64,000 nucleotides of DNA from contig NZ_QTNQ01000007.1 in the NCBI RefSeq assembly GCF_018424695.1, forward strand, positions 37,736 to 101,735, written 5' to 3'. Each line of letters opens with the position of its first letter. Within the stretch, counting starts at the first letter, position 1. Below, piece by piece: positions 36,576-44,800 of the stretch. The stretch comes from Vannielia litorea. Its GTDB lineage: Bacteria; Pseudomonadota; Alphaproteobacteria; Rhodobacterales; Rhodobacteraceae. The notes below the pieces were generated by a model. It did no database searches, was not told where the DNA came from, and saw only the letters and a program-made list of their open reading frames with translations. The position numbers and the translations under genes were made by a program.

Positions 36576-36871
36576 GGCAGCTCCTGTTGTTGGTCGTTAT
36601 CGGCCGCCTCCCCAGGTGGCCGCTCCCTGTGATGCCAGACTAAAACAAGCGCGCGTCTGCATTACAATGGTCAAATGCGACTATTTTCAGCAATTTCGCG
36701 TGCTTTCGGCATGGAGTGGCTTGGCGCACAATAGCTCCGCAGGGCGACGGAGGTTTGCACGGATGTTGCGCGCCTGCCGGACAGACAGCCTACTGACACG
36801 AGGCGTCAGGAGCCCATTGGCCGCCCCCGAAGCGAAGCCCAGATGAGGAACAGGAGCGAAAGGAAGCCGAC
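36576..36871. promoter_or_regulatory. Divergent intergenic region between the ABC operon and ridA-like gene
   Basis: These 296 bases separate two divergent transcription units and include an A+T-richer core (about 36655-36710) that should carry both promoters. I could not assign convincing -35/-10 pairs. A short open frame across it has no ribosome site or recognisable domain and is not called. Confidence 0.35.
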
Positions 36872-37279
36872 ATGCCAGAGCCAATCACCAGAATGAACCC
36901 TGCCACGCTGCCCGATGCCGGGGCCATGGGCTATTCACAGATTTCCGTTGTGGAGCCGGGGCGGATGGCCTTTGTTTCGGGCCAGGTCGCCACCCAGGCG
37001 GATGGCGCGGAGCCGCCCGAAAGCCTCCTCGCCCAGACCCGGTTGGCCGCCAGCAACGCCCGCGCCGCGCTGGAGGCACTTGGCGCCGGGCCGCAGGATA
37101 TTGCGATGTTGCGCATCTACGCCGTCGATCTCACGCCGGCCCGACTGGCCGAGGCCTACCCCGAGATCACGGCCTTCCTCGCCGGGGCACGGCCCAGCGT
37201 CACCGGAATCGGCGTGGCCGCACTGGCCGCGCCCAATCTCCAGATCGAGTTGGAAATGGTGGTGCGCCTGCCCGACTGA
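36872..37279 (+). CDS. RidA-family (YjgF/UK114) enamine/imine deaminase
   Basis: This 135-residue protein has the RidA pattern YSQISVVEPGRMAFVSGQVA, then ARAALEALGAGPQDIAMLRIYAVD and a late GIGVAALAAPNLQIELEMV. The arginine that in E. coli RidA binds the carboxylate (in the R-x-x-V-A-LP context) is not in the usual form here, so this may be a divergent subgroup. RidA removes reactive 2-aminoacrylate made by PLP dehydratases. The next gene encodes such a dehydratase. Confidence 0.88.
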   Translation: MPEPITRMNPATLPDAGAMGYSQISVVEPGRMAFVSGQVATQADGAEPPESLLAQTRLAASNARAALEALGAGPQDIAMLRIYAVDLTPARLAEAYPEITAFLAGARPSVTGIGVAALAAPNLQIELEMVVRLPD

Positions 37280-37352
37280 GGGATGCGCCCGGACTCGTTG
37301 ACATTCGGGGCCTGCACGGCGAAGCCTCTGGGGCATTCAAGGACGCCGCCCC

Positions 37353-38567
37353 ATGACCCTTACCGCCGACCTCATCCGCGAAACCCATGCCGCGATCGCG
37401 CCCGACACGGTACGCACCCCGCTGGTGCGGGCCGCGCGTCTTTCGATGATGCTGGGGTTCGACCTGTTCCTGAAACTGGAGAACCTTCAACACACCAATG
37501 CATTCAAGGCCCGTGGGGCTCTGGCGAAGCTGCTGACGCTCGACGCGGCGCAACGCGCAGCGGGCGTGATCGCCTGTTCGGCAGGCAACCACGCACAGGG
37601 GGTCGCCTATCATGCCACCCGGATGGGAATTCCTTCGGTGATCGTCATGCCCGAGGGCACCCCCTTCAACAAGGTGAAGCGCACCGGAGACTTCGGCGCC
37701 GAAGTCGTGCTGCACGGCACCAGCTTTGACGAGAGCGTACAGTTCACCCAGGATCTCGCCGCCGCACGCGGGCTGACCTTCATCCATCCCTTCGATGATC
37801 CCGTCGTGGCCGCAGGACAGGGCAGCGTTGCGCTTGAGATGCTGGAGCAAAACCCCGCCCTCGACAGCATTGTGGTGCCGATTGGCGGGGGCGGGCTGAT
37901 CGCGGGCATGGCCACGGCAGCCAAGGCCGAGAAGCCGAAGATCGAAGTGGTGGGCGCGCAGGCCGAGGCCTTCAACGCGGTGAAGGCGGCTTATGAGGGC
38001 AGCGCGGCGCATACGATCGGCTCGACCCTTGCCGAGGGCATCGCCGTGCGCGCGCCATCGGCGGCCAATATCGAGATCATCCGCCGCACGGTGGACCGGA
38101 TCGACACCGCCAACGAAGCCGAGATCGAGGATGCGGTGTTTGACCTGCTCTCACATGAGAAGCTCGTGGCCGAGGGCGCGGCTGGCGCGGGGCTTGCCGT
38201 GCTCAAGGCCCATGCCGCGCGTTATGCAGGCAGGCAGGTTGGCCTCGTCGTCTGCGGCGGCAACATCGACTCGCGCCTGCTCTCCACCCTGATCCTGCGC
38301 GGGTTGGTGCGCGACGGGCGCATCACCCGGCTCATCTTCAAGCTCGACGACCGCCCCGGCCAGCTGGCCGACATTGCCCGCATCATCGGGGACGCGGGCG
38401 CCAACGTGGTGGAAGTGATCCACCAACGCATGATGCAGAGCGTAGCGCTGAAGCAGGCGGAACTGGAGGTGGTGATCGAAGCGCGGGATGCCGGACATGT
38501 CGATGAGATCACCGCCGCGCTGCGGGATGCGGGCTTTGCGCTGCGGGTGGGGACAGAGGCGATCTGA
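37353..38567 (+). CDS. Threonine/serine ammonia-lyase with C-terminal ACT domain
   Basis: This 404-residue PLP enzyme of fold type II has the cofactor lysine in TNAFKARGAL (Lys52), the glycine-rich phosphate loop PIGGGGLIAGMA, and a single ACT-like regulatory domain from about residue 325 (LIFKLDDRPGQLADIARIIG). Length and one ACT domain match the TdcB-like/short IlvA class, not the long biosynthetic IlvA with two regulatory repeats. It makes 2-oxobutanoate from threonine or pyruvate from serine, releasing the enamine that RidA clears. It is in the same direction 73 bases after the RidA gene. Confidence 0.92.
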   Translation: MTLTADLIRETHAAIAPDTVRTPLVRAARLSMMLGFDLFLKLENLQHTNAFKARGALAKLLTLDAAQRAAGVIACSAGNHAQGVAYHATRMGIPSVIVMPEGTPFNKVKRTGDFGAEVVLHGTSFDESVQFTQDLAAARGLTFIHPFDDPVVAAGQGSVALEMLEQNPALDSIVVPIGGGGLIAGMATAAKAEKPKIEVVGAQAEAFNAVKAAYEGSAAHTIGSTLAEGIAVRAPSAANIEIIRRTVDRIDTANEAEIEDAVFDLLSHEKLVAEGAAGAGLAVLKAHAARYAGRQVGLVVCGGNIDSRLLSTLILRGLVRDGRITRLIFKLDDRPGQLADIARIIGDAGANVVEVIHQRMMQSVALKQAELEVVIEARDAGHVDEITAALRDAGFALRVGTEAI

Positions 38568-38570
38568 CGG

Positions 38571-39047
38571 TCAGACGCTGAAGGCCACCGACGTCCACCT
38601 GATCCCGTGAACGCTAAGGCGGTGCTGCTCTCGCCCGTCCTGCGGGATCACCCGGGGCCAGAAGGCGGCAGCTGGGCGATTTTCGTCATACCAGGTGATT
38701 TCCCATTCGCCTGGATGCGCGGCAAACAGGCGGCCCAGCGCCCGGCGCCCTATGCCGCGCCGCCAGTAGGGGCGAAGCACACCAAACTCGGCGATATACC
38801 AGCATGGGCTGCGGGGGCGGATCGTGCATGTGCGCGTGAGGAGTGCAAAGCCCACTGGCATTTTGCCCAGGCTGAAGAGGTAGGGATGGGCCCAAACCTC
38901 GTCGAGGATTTCGTGCTCGTACCGACCCGCGGCATTCGTCTCGGTGCCGAACCATTCGGCCATGTCATAGAGATAGAACTGGAGCAGGTTCGCGATGACC
39001 GGCCTGTCTGCTTCGGTGGCGGGCCTGACTTCAAGCGGCAGAGGCAA
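38571..39047 (-). CDS. GNAT-family N-acetyltransferase
   Basis: This 158-residue GNAT protein begins with VRPATEADRPVIANLLQFYLYD and has the acetyl-CoA-binding loop in EFGVLRPYWRRGIGRRALGRLF (R/Q-x-x-G-x-G/A). The acceptor is unknown. It is downstream of aroQ in the same direction and ends 3 bases from the convergent threonine dehydratase gene. Confidence 0.87.
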   Translation of the reverse strand: MPLPLEVRPATEADRPVIANLLQFYLYDMAEWFGTETNAAGRYEHEILDEVWAHPYLFSLGKMPVGFALLTRTCTIRPRSPCWYIAEFGVLRPYWRRGIGRRALGRLFAAHPGEWEITWYDENRPAAAFWPRVIPQDGREQHRLSVHGIRWTSVAFSV

Positions 39048-39057
39048 CGGCCCCGCC

Positions 39058-39495
39058 TCAGCCCTGCCCCGTCATGCGCAGGATGCGCTGCACGGCCAGC
39101 TCATAGCCCTGCGTGCCACAGCCCACGATGATGCCGTCGGCACGGGCCGAGATGTAGCTGTGATGGCGGAAGCTCTCACGCTGGTGGACGTTGGAGATAT
39201 GCACCTCCATCACCGGGCCCTCAAAGGTGTTCAGCGCATCGAGGATTGCCACCGAGGTATGAGTGTAGGCCCCGGCGTTCAGCACGATGCCCAGCCCATC
39301 CTCGCGAGCCTCGTGAATGAGCTCCACAAGCCCGCCCTCATGGTTGGACTGCGCATCGCGGACCGGCACCTCGCCAGCCACTTTGGCGCAGGCGGCGACG
39401 ACATCGGCCAGCGTCTCGTGGCCGTAGATCTCGGGTTGGCGCTTGCCCAGCAGGTTGAGATTGGGGCCGTTCAGAATGTAGATGCGCTTTTCCAT
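39058..39495 (-). CDS. aroQ: Type II 3-dehydroquinate dehydratase
   Basis: This 145-residue enzyme has the diagnostic [36 protein letters not shown] and EVHISN segments with catalytic Tyr, His and Glu. It converts 3-dehydroquinate to 3-dehydroshikimate, either in aromatic amino-acid synthesis or in quinate catabolism. No other shikimate genes are near, so either role is possible. The GNAT gene follows 10 bases later. Confidence 0.96.
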   Translation of the reverse strand: MEKRIYILNGPNLNLLGKRQPEIYGHETLADVVAACAKVAGEVPVRDAQSNHEGGLVELIHEAREDGLGIVLNAGAYTHTSVAILDALNTFEGPVMEVHISNVHQRESFRHHSYISARADGIIVGCGTQGYELAVQRILRMTGQG

Positions 39496-39629
39496 GTCAC
39501 CCTCTCCGTGTTCGCGCCCTTTTCCCCGGCGACGCCGCCAAGATCAACCCTGCGGGTAGTAGGCAAGGCCAGCCACAAGGTGCCAGACAAAGCGTGTCTT
39601 GCGCCGCAGGCGCGCAATTTGGCAGCGGC

Positions 39630-42134
39630 TCACTCGGCGTTGTCGTCGAAGCGGAAGTAGCCCAGGGCGGCAGAGGCGGAGTTTTCCTCCTCTGTGCCGC
39701 GCTGACGGATCTCGGCCTGGATGATCGGCATGAGGCTGGCGGTGGGCGTGCCTGCCTGCGTATCCGCACTGCCGATGCGGCTGTTGGAGGCGATGGCCAG
39801 CATCAGGTAGGGCACGATCTCGCGATCATCCGCCCCCTGGGGCCGAAGCGCCAGCGCGAAGGTGGCCGTGCCGTCATCCTGCGGCTTCAGGCGCGAGGTG
39901 AGGTTGTAGGCCCCGCCACGGCTGTCGATCAGGAAGAGCGTGATGTTCCGGCCGTCGATCAGGTCGATGGTGCCGCGGATCGGGTCACCGGCTTTCAGCA
40001 CGTCACGGTCGAGCTTGAGTAGCGGGGTCCGGGCCTCGGAACGACCGAGGTTCTTGACGAAGGTCACCACGGCGCACTGGCTCTCGTCGACCAGCCGGAC
40101 GCCGATCTTGGGCTCGGTTCCGAACTCGTCGCGGAAATCCGTCAGCAACTCCCAGAACGGATCGACCGAAGTGGCGTAGCCCTCGATCTCGAAATCTGTG
40201 GGCACGGGCGAGCGGATGCCCACGTGCACGCAGCGGGGCGTGGAGTAGTTGCGCACCCAGGAAATCATCCGACCGATGGTGTCGAAGTCGATATCGCCAT
40301 CCCCCTCGCCGCCATTGTCCTGCTCAGTCGGGATTACCGTGCCCTCGGTCGGATCGAGCGTGTCGTCGATGGCCGCAACCTCGCCGCCGGTGAGCGGGGG
40401 CGTTGCCGGGTCGGTATCAGGGTCTGGTGTGTTCGGGTCGGTATCGGGATCAGGCGTGTCCGGGTCGGTGTCAGGACCCGGCGTGTCCGGATCGGTATCG
40501 GGATCCGGCGTGTTCGGGTCGGTATCGGGATCCGGCGTGTCCGGGTCGGTGTCAGGATCAGGCGTATCCGGATCGGTGTCGGGATCAGGTGTATCCGGAT
40601 CGGTGTCGGGATCCGGTGTATCCGGATCGGTATCCGGGGTTGGGGTATCGGGGTCCGTGTCCGTATCGTTCACGGCCACGTCCTCGTCACAGTTGTCGAT
40701 CGGATTGCCGTTATCGTCGAACCGCAGCGTGCCGCCGCAATCCCGGTCATCGGTGGCAATCGGTCCATCCGTGCTCGAGTCGTCGGGGTCAGGTGTGTCC
40801 GGCCCATCATTGGCGCCAGGGCCGACACCCGGGATGAAACCACCGAAATAGGCCCCTGCCCCACCGCCACCGATCAGCACCAGCGCGAGCATGGCCGCGA
40901 TCATGCCACCCTTGCCTTTCTTGGCGGGTTCGGGGGGCGGCATCGTCTGCGCAGGCGGCAGCGTTGAGCCGACACCAGTGCGTTGCGGCGGAGGCGTGGT
41001 TGTCGGGAACGGGCTGTCGGTGCCCGCGTCCTGCGGCGGCATGCTCTGCTGCGGCGGATTGGTAAAGGCATAGGCCGGCGGCTGGGAAATCACCGTGGCC
41101 TGATGCTCCGGCGGCATGCTCTGCTGTGGCGGAATGCTCTGGGGCGGCTGGGAATATTGCGGCGGCACCGACCCCTGGTTCGGCGGCACCGAGGTTGCTG
41201 CAGCCGGCCCGCCCTGCGCTGCGGCCATGCCCGCCGCGAGAGCTGCGGGATTGTCGAGGTACTCCAGCACCTTCGACATGCTCTCCGGTCGCTTCTCAGG
41301 GTCCGGCTGGAGCATCATCTCGAGCAGCGGGCGCAGCTCGTCATGGACGCCCGAGAGGTCTGGCACATCCATCCGGCGTTCCACCGCCTCGGCGGGGCTG
41401 TCGCCCATGTCGATCGGCTCGCCCCGACAGGCGGCTGCAGCCACCAGCGCGAGGCTGTAAATGTCGGACGTGCCCTCGATCACCCCCTTGAAGCGGCCAA
41501 GCTGCTCGGGGCTCACGTAGCCATACTTGCCGGCGAATTGCCCGCCCAGCAGCGTGCCTCCGCCGAAGTTGGCGGATTTGGCGATGCCGAAGTCGATGAT
41601 CTTGGTGTGAGAGATCATCCCATCCTGAATGACCACGTTGTCCGGTGAAAGGTCGCGGTGAACCACGCCGAGATCATGTGCCTTCTGCAGGCCGGAGGCC
41701 ACGCGGCGCATCATCGTCTTCACGTCCTCGGCGGGCATGCTGCCCTCTTCGGCGTAGTAGTCGGCGAGGCTGCGGCCCTCGACGAACTCCATCACCAGGC
41801 AGGCGCGCTGGATGCCGGGATCGACGGTGAAGAGCATGTAGCGCACGATTGCATCGTGGTGGAGGCGGCCCAGAACGGTGGCCTCCTTCTGGAACATGCT
41901 CAGGATCTTCTCGTCATGGGCCAGCGCGGCCAGCACGATCTTGATCGCCACCGGCTCTTCGGTGTGGATGTTGAACCCGCGATAGACCTCGCCCATGCCG
42001 CCGGTGGCAATGTGCTCGGTGATCTCGAAGGTGCCCATGATCTGCGTGCCGATGGCCACACCGGTGGGGGCCGCCGTGCTGATGACAGTCTTCTGGCTGC
42101 CCGGTTTGGAGTTTTCCTGCTCGTCGCTGGCCAT
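39630..42134 (-). CDS. ppkA: T6SS-associated membrane Ser/Thr protein kinase (PpkA-like)
   Basis: This 834-residue Hanks-type kinase has a cytoplasmic kinase domain at about residues 35-300, with GGMGEVYRG, HRDLSPDN (catalytic Asp near 158) and IIDFGIAK. A Pro/Gln-rich linker and one transmembrane helix near residues 410-430 follow. The extracytoplasmic part has an Asp-Pro-Asp-Thr repeat region (about 489-575) and a C-terminal beta-rich domain resembling DUF4384 (LDRDVLKAGDPIRGTIDLID). The N-terminus carries PGSQKTVI (Thr16), shared with TssL. It is the last gene of the tssK-to-ppkA operon, 6 bases after the phosphatase. PpkA phosphorylates a T6SS component to start assembly in the threonine-phosphorylation pathway. 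Confidence 0.9.
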   Translation of the reverse strand: MASDEQENSKPGSQKTVISTAAPTGVAIGTQIMGTFEITEHIATGGMGEVYRGFNIHTEEPVAIKIVLAALAHDEKILSMFQKEATVLGRLHHDAIVRYMLFTVDPGIQRACLVMEFVEGRSLADYYAEEGSMPAEDVKTMMRRVASGLQKAHDLGVVHRDLSPDNVVIQDGMISHTKIIDFGIAKSANFGGGTLLGGQFAGKYGYVSPEQLGRFKGVIEGTSDIYSLALVAAAACRGEPIDMGDSPAEAVERRMDVPDLSGVHDELRPLLEMMLQPDPEKRPESMSKVLEYLDNPAALAAGMAAAQGGPAAATSVPPNQGSVPPQYSQPPQSIPPQQSMPPEHQATVISQPPAYAFTNPPQQSMPPQDAGTDSPFPTTTPPPQRTGVGSTLPPAQTMPPPEPAKKGKGGMIAAMLALVLIGGGGAGAYFGGFIPGVGPGANDGPDTPDPDDSSTDGPIATDDRDCGGTLRFDDNGNPIDNCDEDVAVNDTDTDPDTPTPDTDPDTPDPDTDPDTPDPDTDPDTPDPDTDPDTPDPDTDPNTPDPDTDPDTPGPDTDPDTPDPDTDPNTPDPDTDPATPPLTGGEVAAIDDTLDPTEGTVIPTEQDNGGEGDGDIDFDTIGRMISWVRNYSTPRCVHVGIRSPVPTDFEIEGYATSVDPFWELLTDFRDEFGTEPKIGVRLVDESQCAVVTFVKNLGRSEARTPLLKLDRDVLKAGDPIRGTIDLIDGRNITLFLIDSRGGAYNLTSRLKPQDDGTATFALALRPQGADDREIVPYLMLAIASNSRIGSADTQAGTPTASLMPIIQAEIRQRGTEEENSASAALGYFRFDDNAE
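40408..40668. repeat. Nine 27-bp tandem repeats inside the PpkA gene
   Basis: Units of 27 bp (for example GGATCCGGCGTGTTCGGGTC plus the next seven bases) start at 40408, 40435 and so on to 40624, with a partial tenth unit. They encode a 9-residue DTDPDTPDP-type peptide in the extracytoplasmic linker. Units differ mostly at third codon positions. Confidence 0.85.
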
Positions 42135-42140
42135 GGGGCC

Positions 42141-42920
42141 TCAGATCCCTTCTTCCGGCAGATCGAAGATCGCCGTCATGGGCGTGACCTCCGTCTTGTC
42201 GAAGGCCCGCACCACGACAACGGTGGTATTGTCGGACGCGCCCCGTTGCAAGGTCAGGTCGAGCAGCATGTCGCAGGCTTTCTGCGGTTGGTGCTTTCGT
42301 GCAATTTCAAGGATTTCGTGGTCTTCCACGTGGGCCGTAAGCCCGTCGGAGCATAGAATGAAGGTGTCGCGGTTGCGCAGCGTGCCATATTTGTGGTCGA
42401 GGTGCACGTCGGGATGCACGCCGATGGCCCGGGTAATGACGTTTTTGCGCGGCCAGTTTTCCGCCTCTTCGGGAGTGATCGCCCCCCTGTCGAGCAATTC
42501 GTTGGCCTCGGTGTGATCCCGGCTGAGCTGCGTCAGCTGGCCATCGCGGATCAGATACACCCGGCTGTCGCCGGACCACACGCAGGCAAAGTGCTGATCG
42601 AAGACGAGCAGGGCCACCACCGTGGAGCCGATGGTTGCGCCCTGGCTGGCGGCATGGCTCTGGATCTGGCCGTTGGCGCGGGTGATCCGCTCAACGAAGC
42701 GGGCCTGAAGATCAGGAGCAGAACTGGCGCGCCCCACCGAGGCGAGGTGCTGAACGATGACGCCCGAGGCGAAATCGCCGCCGTGGTGCCCCCCCATGCC
42801 GTCGGCCACAACCCACATGCCACCGTCGGGGTAGGTGTAGAGGTTGTCCTCGTTGTGGTCGCGGGCATAGCCGGTATGGCTGATCTCCCCGGTCTCGAAC
42901 CTGAATTGCTTTGCATTCAT
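42141..42920 (-). CDS. pppA: T6SS-associated PP2C-family protein phosphatase (PppA-like)
   Basis: This 259-residue PPM phosphatase shows the metal-binding motifs RDHNEDN, VADGMGGHHGGDFASG, FILCSDGLTAHV and GASDNTTVVVVRA. It is complete and lacks a TagF fusion; tagF is a separate gene next to it. PppA removes phosphate from the PpkA target and resets the system. It lies 6 bases before ppkA. Confidence 0.93.
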   Translation of the reverse strand: MNAKQFRFETGEISHTGYARDHNEDNLYTYPDGGMWVVADGMGGHHGGDFASGVIVQHLASVGRASSAPDLQARFVERITRANGQIQSHAASQGATIGSTVVALLVFDQHFACVWSGDSRVYLIRDGQLTQLSRDHTEANELLDRGAITPEEAENWPRKNVITRAIGVHPDVHLDHKYGTLRNRDTFILCSDGLTAHVEDHEILEIARKHQPQKACDMLLDLTLQRGASDNTTVVVVRAFDKTEVTPMTAIFDLPEEGI

Positions 42921-42994
42921 AAAATCGTTGCCCCGGCCCTGGGGCCCCTGAGTGTCATGCCGTTTGCCAAGTTTCCGCTACGGTGGGGCAAGGG

Positions 42995-44779
42995 TCAATC
43001 CTTCCCGCGTCCGCGCAGGGAGAAGAAACCCCTAATGCCGGACTTCTTGCGGCCAAGCCCCTCATCATCGTCATCCTCGTCACCGGGTTTACCAAAGGGG
43101 CTGTCTTCTCCCTCGCCAGCCGGGGTAACGGTTTCAGGCGGCCCATCGGTATCGGGACTATCGGCGGTGTCGTCCCCGTTTGTCTCAAGCGCTTTTACAT
43201 CATCCGGAACGTCCTCTGCCCCTTCACTTACCGTCTCGTCCTCGGTGACCGCCTCGGCTTGCGCCTCATTCACGGCGTCGGCTTCCGGCTCCTCCGGCTC
43301 GGGGGGATCGTCGCCGGGAATGTCGAAATCATCGTCCCCCGAAACCATGGACACATCGACGACATGGCCGATATCCCCCGGTTCTTCGTCCGGTTCCGGT
43401 GCCGGGGTCGAAGGCGGCACAGCTTCGGCCTTTGATGCGATGTCAGCCGCGGGGTTGTCTTCTTCAGTTTCTTCAGTTTCCGATGCGGGATCTTCTGGTG
43501 CCTCTGGCTCCTCGGACGGAGCGCTTTCGGCAGCGGGCTTCTCGGGGGAATCCAGCCAGGGAACCACCTCGTCATCGCCGCTCTCTTCTGCTGCGACTTC
43601 CTCGGCTTCCGGCTCATCCTCCAGCCAGGGGACGACCTCTTCTTCCGTTTCCGCCGTCTCCCCCGGTTCGGACAGGCTGGAGTACACGTCTTCGCCCGTT
43701 TCCGCAGCTCCGATGCCATAGGGCTCGGGCCCCGCATCGAAGAGGTCTTCCGCCGGCTCCTCCTCCGGCTCCCGCTCCGGTTCAGGGGGCGCTTCCGCTT
43801 CGGACGCTGGTGCTTCCGGCTTTGCCGGCCCTGCATCTGGGAAGTCCCATTCCTCCTCTGGCAGGTCGAAAGGGCTTTCGGCGTCATCGCCGGTTATCGC
43901 CTCGGTCCATGCGTCATCGACCGCGTCCGAGGGGGCGGCCCAGGCCAGCTCTTCGCGTGAGGACTCGGCGCCCCAGGCGGCGGCGGCTTCGGCCTCTTCA
44001 GCGTCGCCGATCAGATCACGCGGCGGCACGGTGGTTTCGCGCCCGCGCGCGGTGGCGCCGGCACCGGCCGATGCCGCAGCAGCGGCAGGACGCGCGGCAG
44101 CGGCAGGCTGCTGAACGCGGGCCGGCGGCCCGAAACCGCGGAGCATTGCCATGAACCCGGCCACATCGGGCATCCCCTCCAGCGCGATCATCCCCGGGCC
44201 GACGTAATCGTTGCCTCCGGTCCACCAATAGCTGCGCCCGAAGGCGGCAAGCTGGTGATCATGATCGCGCACATCGGCCAGCATCTGGCCCAGCCCGTGC
44301 TCGCCATAGGCGAAGAAGGCGTTGCGCCGATCTTCGCCCAGTGCGCAGGGGGCGGCATTTGGCTCGGGCAGCGCGGATAGAAAGCCGTCTACATCGCCAT
44401 CGAAATGCGCCGTTTTGGCCGAGAGCAGCGCGCGTTCAAGCAGGCCGTACCAATCTTCCATCGGATCGGAGAGCGGCGGCACCGGATGGTTGTGGCCCAG
44501 TCCCGAAAGCACCAGCGTGAGCGGAAACTGCCGCCCGACCCTGTCGACGGAAGCCGTCAGCGCACCCGCCATGGCATGGCCGAATACGCCGGGGCCGATC
44601 CAGAAGCGCCAGACGGGACTTGCCTCATAGACCTGTGCCCATTCGCCCGCGAGGTGATGCTTGGCCCCGCTCATCGCCTTTTCCAGCCAGGCTTCCCAGA
44701 ACGACAGCACCTCGGGCGGCATCGACCGGGTGATGAAGTCGCCCTTGGCGGGCAGTTTTCCAAAGAGGCCGAGGGGCAT
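42995..44779 (-). CDS. tagF: T6SS accessory protein TagF with long acidic C-terminal extension
   Basis: The N-terminal approximately 225 residues are a normal TagF domain (GLFGKLPAKGDFITRSMP, VYEASPVWRFWIGPGVFG). TagF alone is usually about 220 residues; here the protein has 594. The extra about 370 residues are Glu/Asp/Ala/Pro-rich and probably disordered, with a short basic end (RKKSGIRGFFSLRGRGKD). TagF is a negative post-translational regulator of T6SS, acting with Fha. The tail could be a scaffold or acidic tether. It sits between tssM and pppA in the operon. Confidence 0.9.
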   Translation of the reverse strand: MPLGLFGKLPAKGDFITRSMPPEVLSFWEAWLEKAMSGAKHHLAGEWAQVYEASPVWRFWIGPGVFGHAMAGALTASVDRVGRQFPLTLVLSGLGHNHPVPPLSDPMEDWYGLLERALLSAKTAHFDGDVDGFLSALPEPNAAPCALGEDRRNAFFAYGEHGLGQMLADVRDHDHQLAAFGRSYWWTGGNDYVGPGMIALEGMPDVAGFMAMLRGFGPPARVQQPAAAARPAAAAASAGAGATARGRETTVPPRDLIGDAEEAEAAAAWGAESSREELAWAAPSDAVDDAWTEAITGDDAESPFDLPEEEWDFPDAGPAKPEAPASEAEAPPEPEREPEEEPAEDLFDAGPEPYGIGAAETGEDVYSSLSEPGETAETEEEVVPWLEDEPEAEEVAAEESGDDEVVPWLDSPEKPAAESAPSEEPEAPEDPASETEETEEDNPAADIASKAEAVPPSTPAPEPDEEPGDIGHVVDVSMVSGDDDFDIPGDDPPEPEEPEADAVNEAQAEAVTEDETVSEGAEDVPDDVKALETNGDDTADSPDTDGPPETVTPAGEGEDSPFGKPGDEDDDDEGLGRKKSGIRGFFSLRGRGKD

Positions 44780-44800
44780 GGTGCGGTCAGCGACCTCCTG

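Noticed and set aside
36616..36846. 76-codon open frame between the ABC operon and ridA-like gene
   Set aside because: No Shine-Dalgarno site and no domain; the region must carry two promoters.
40408..40668. Regular 27-bp repeats as a CRISPR array
   Set aside because: Units are directly tandem with no spacers and stay in frame inside the PpkA gene; no cas genes are present.
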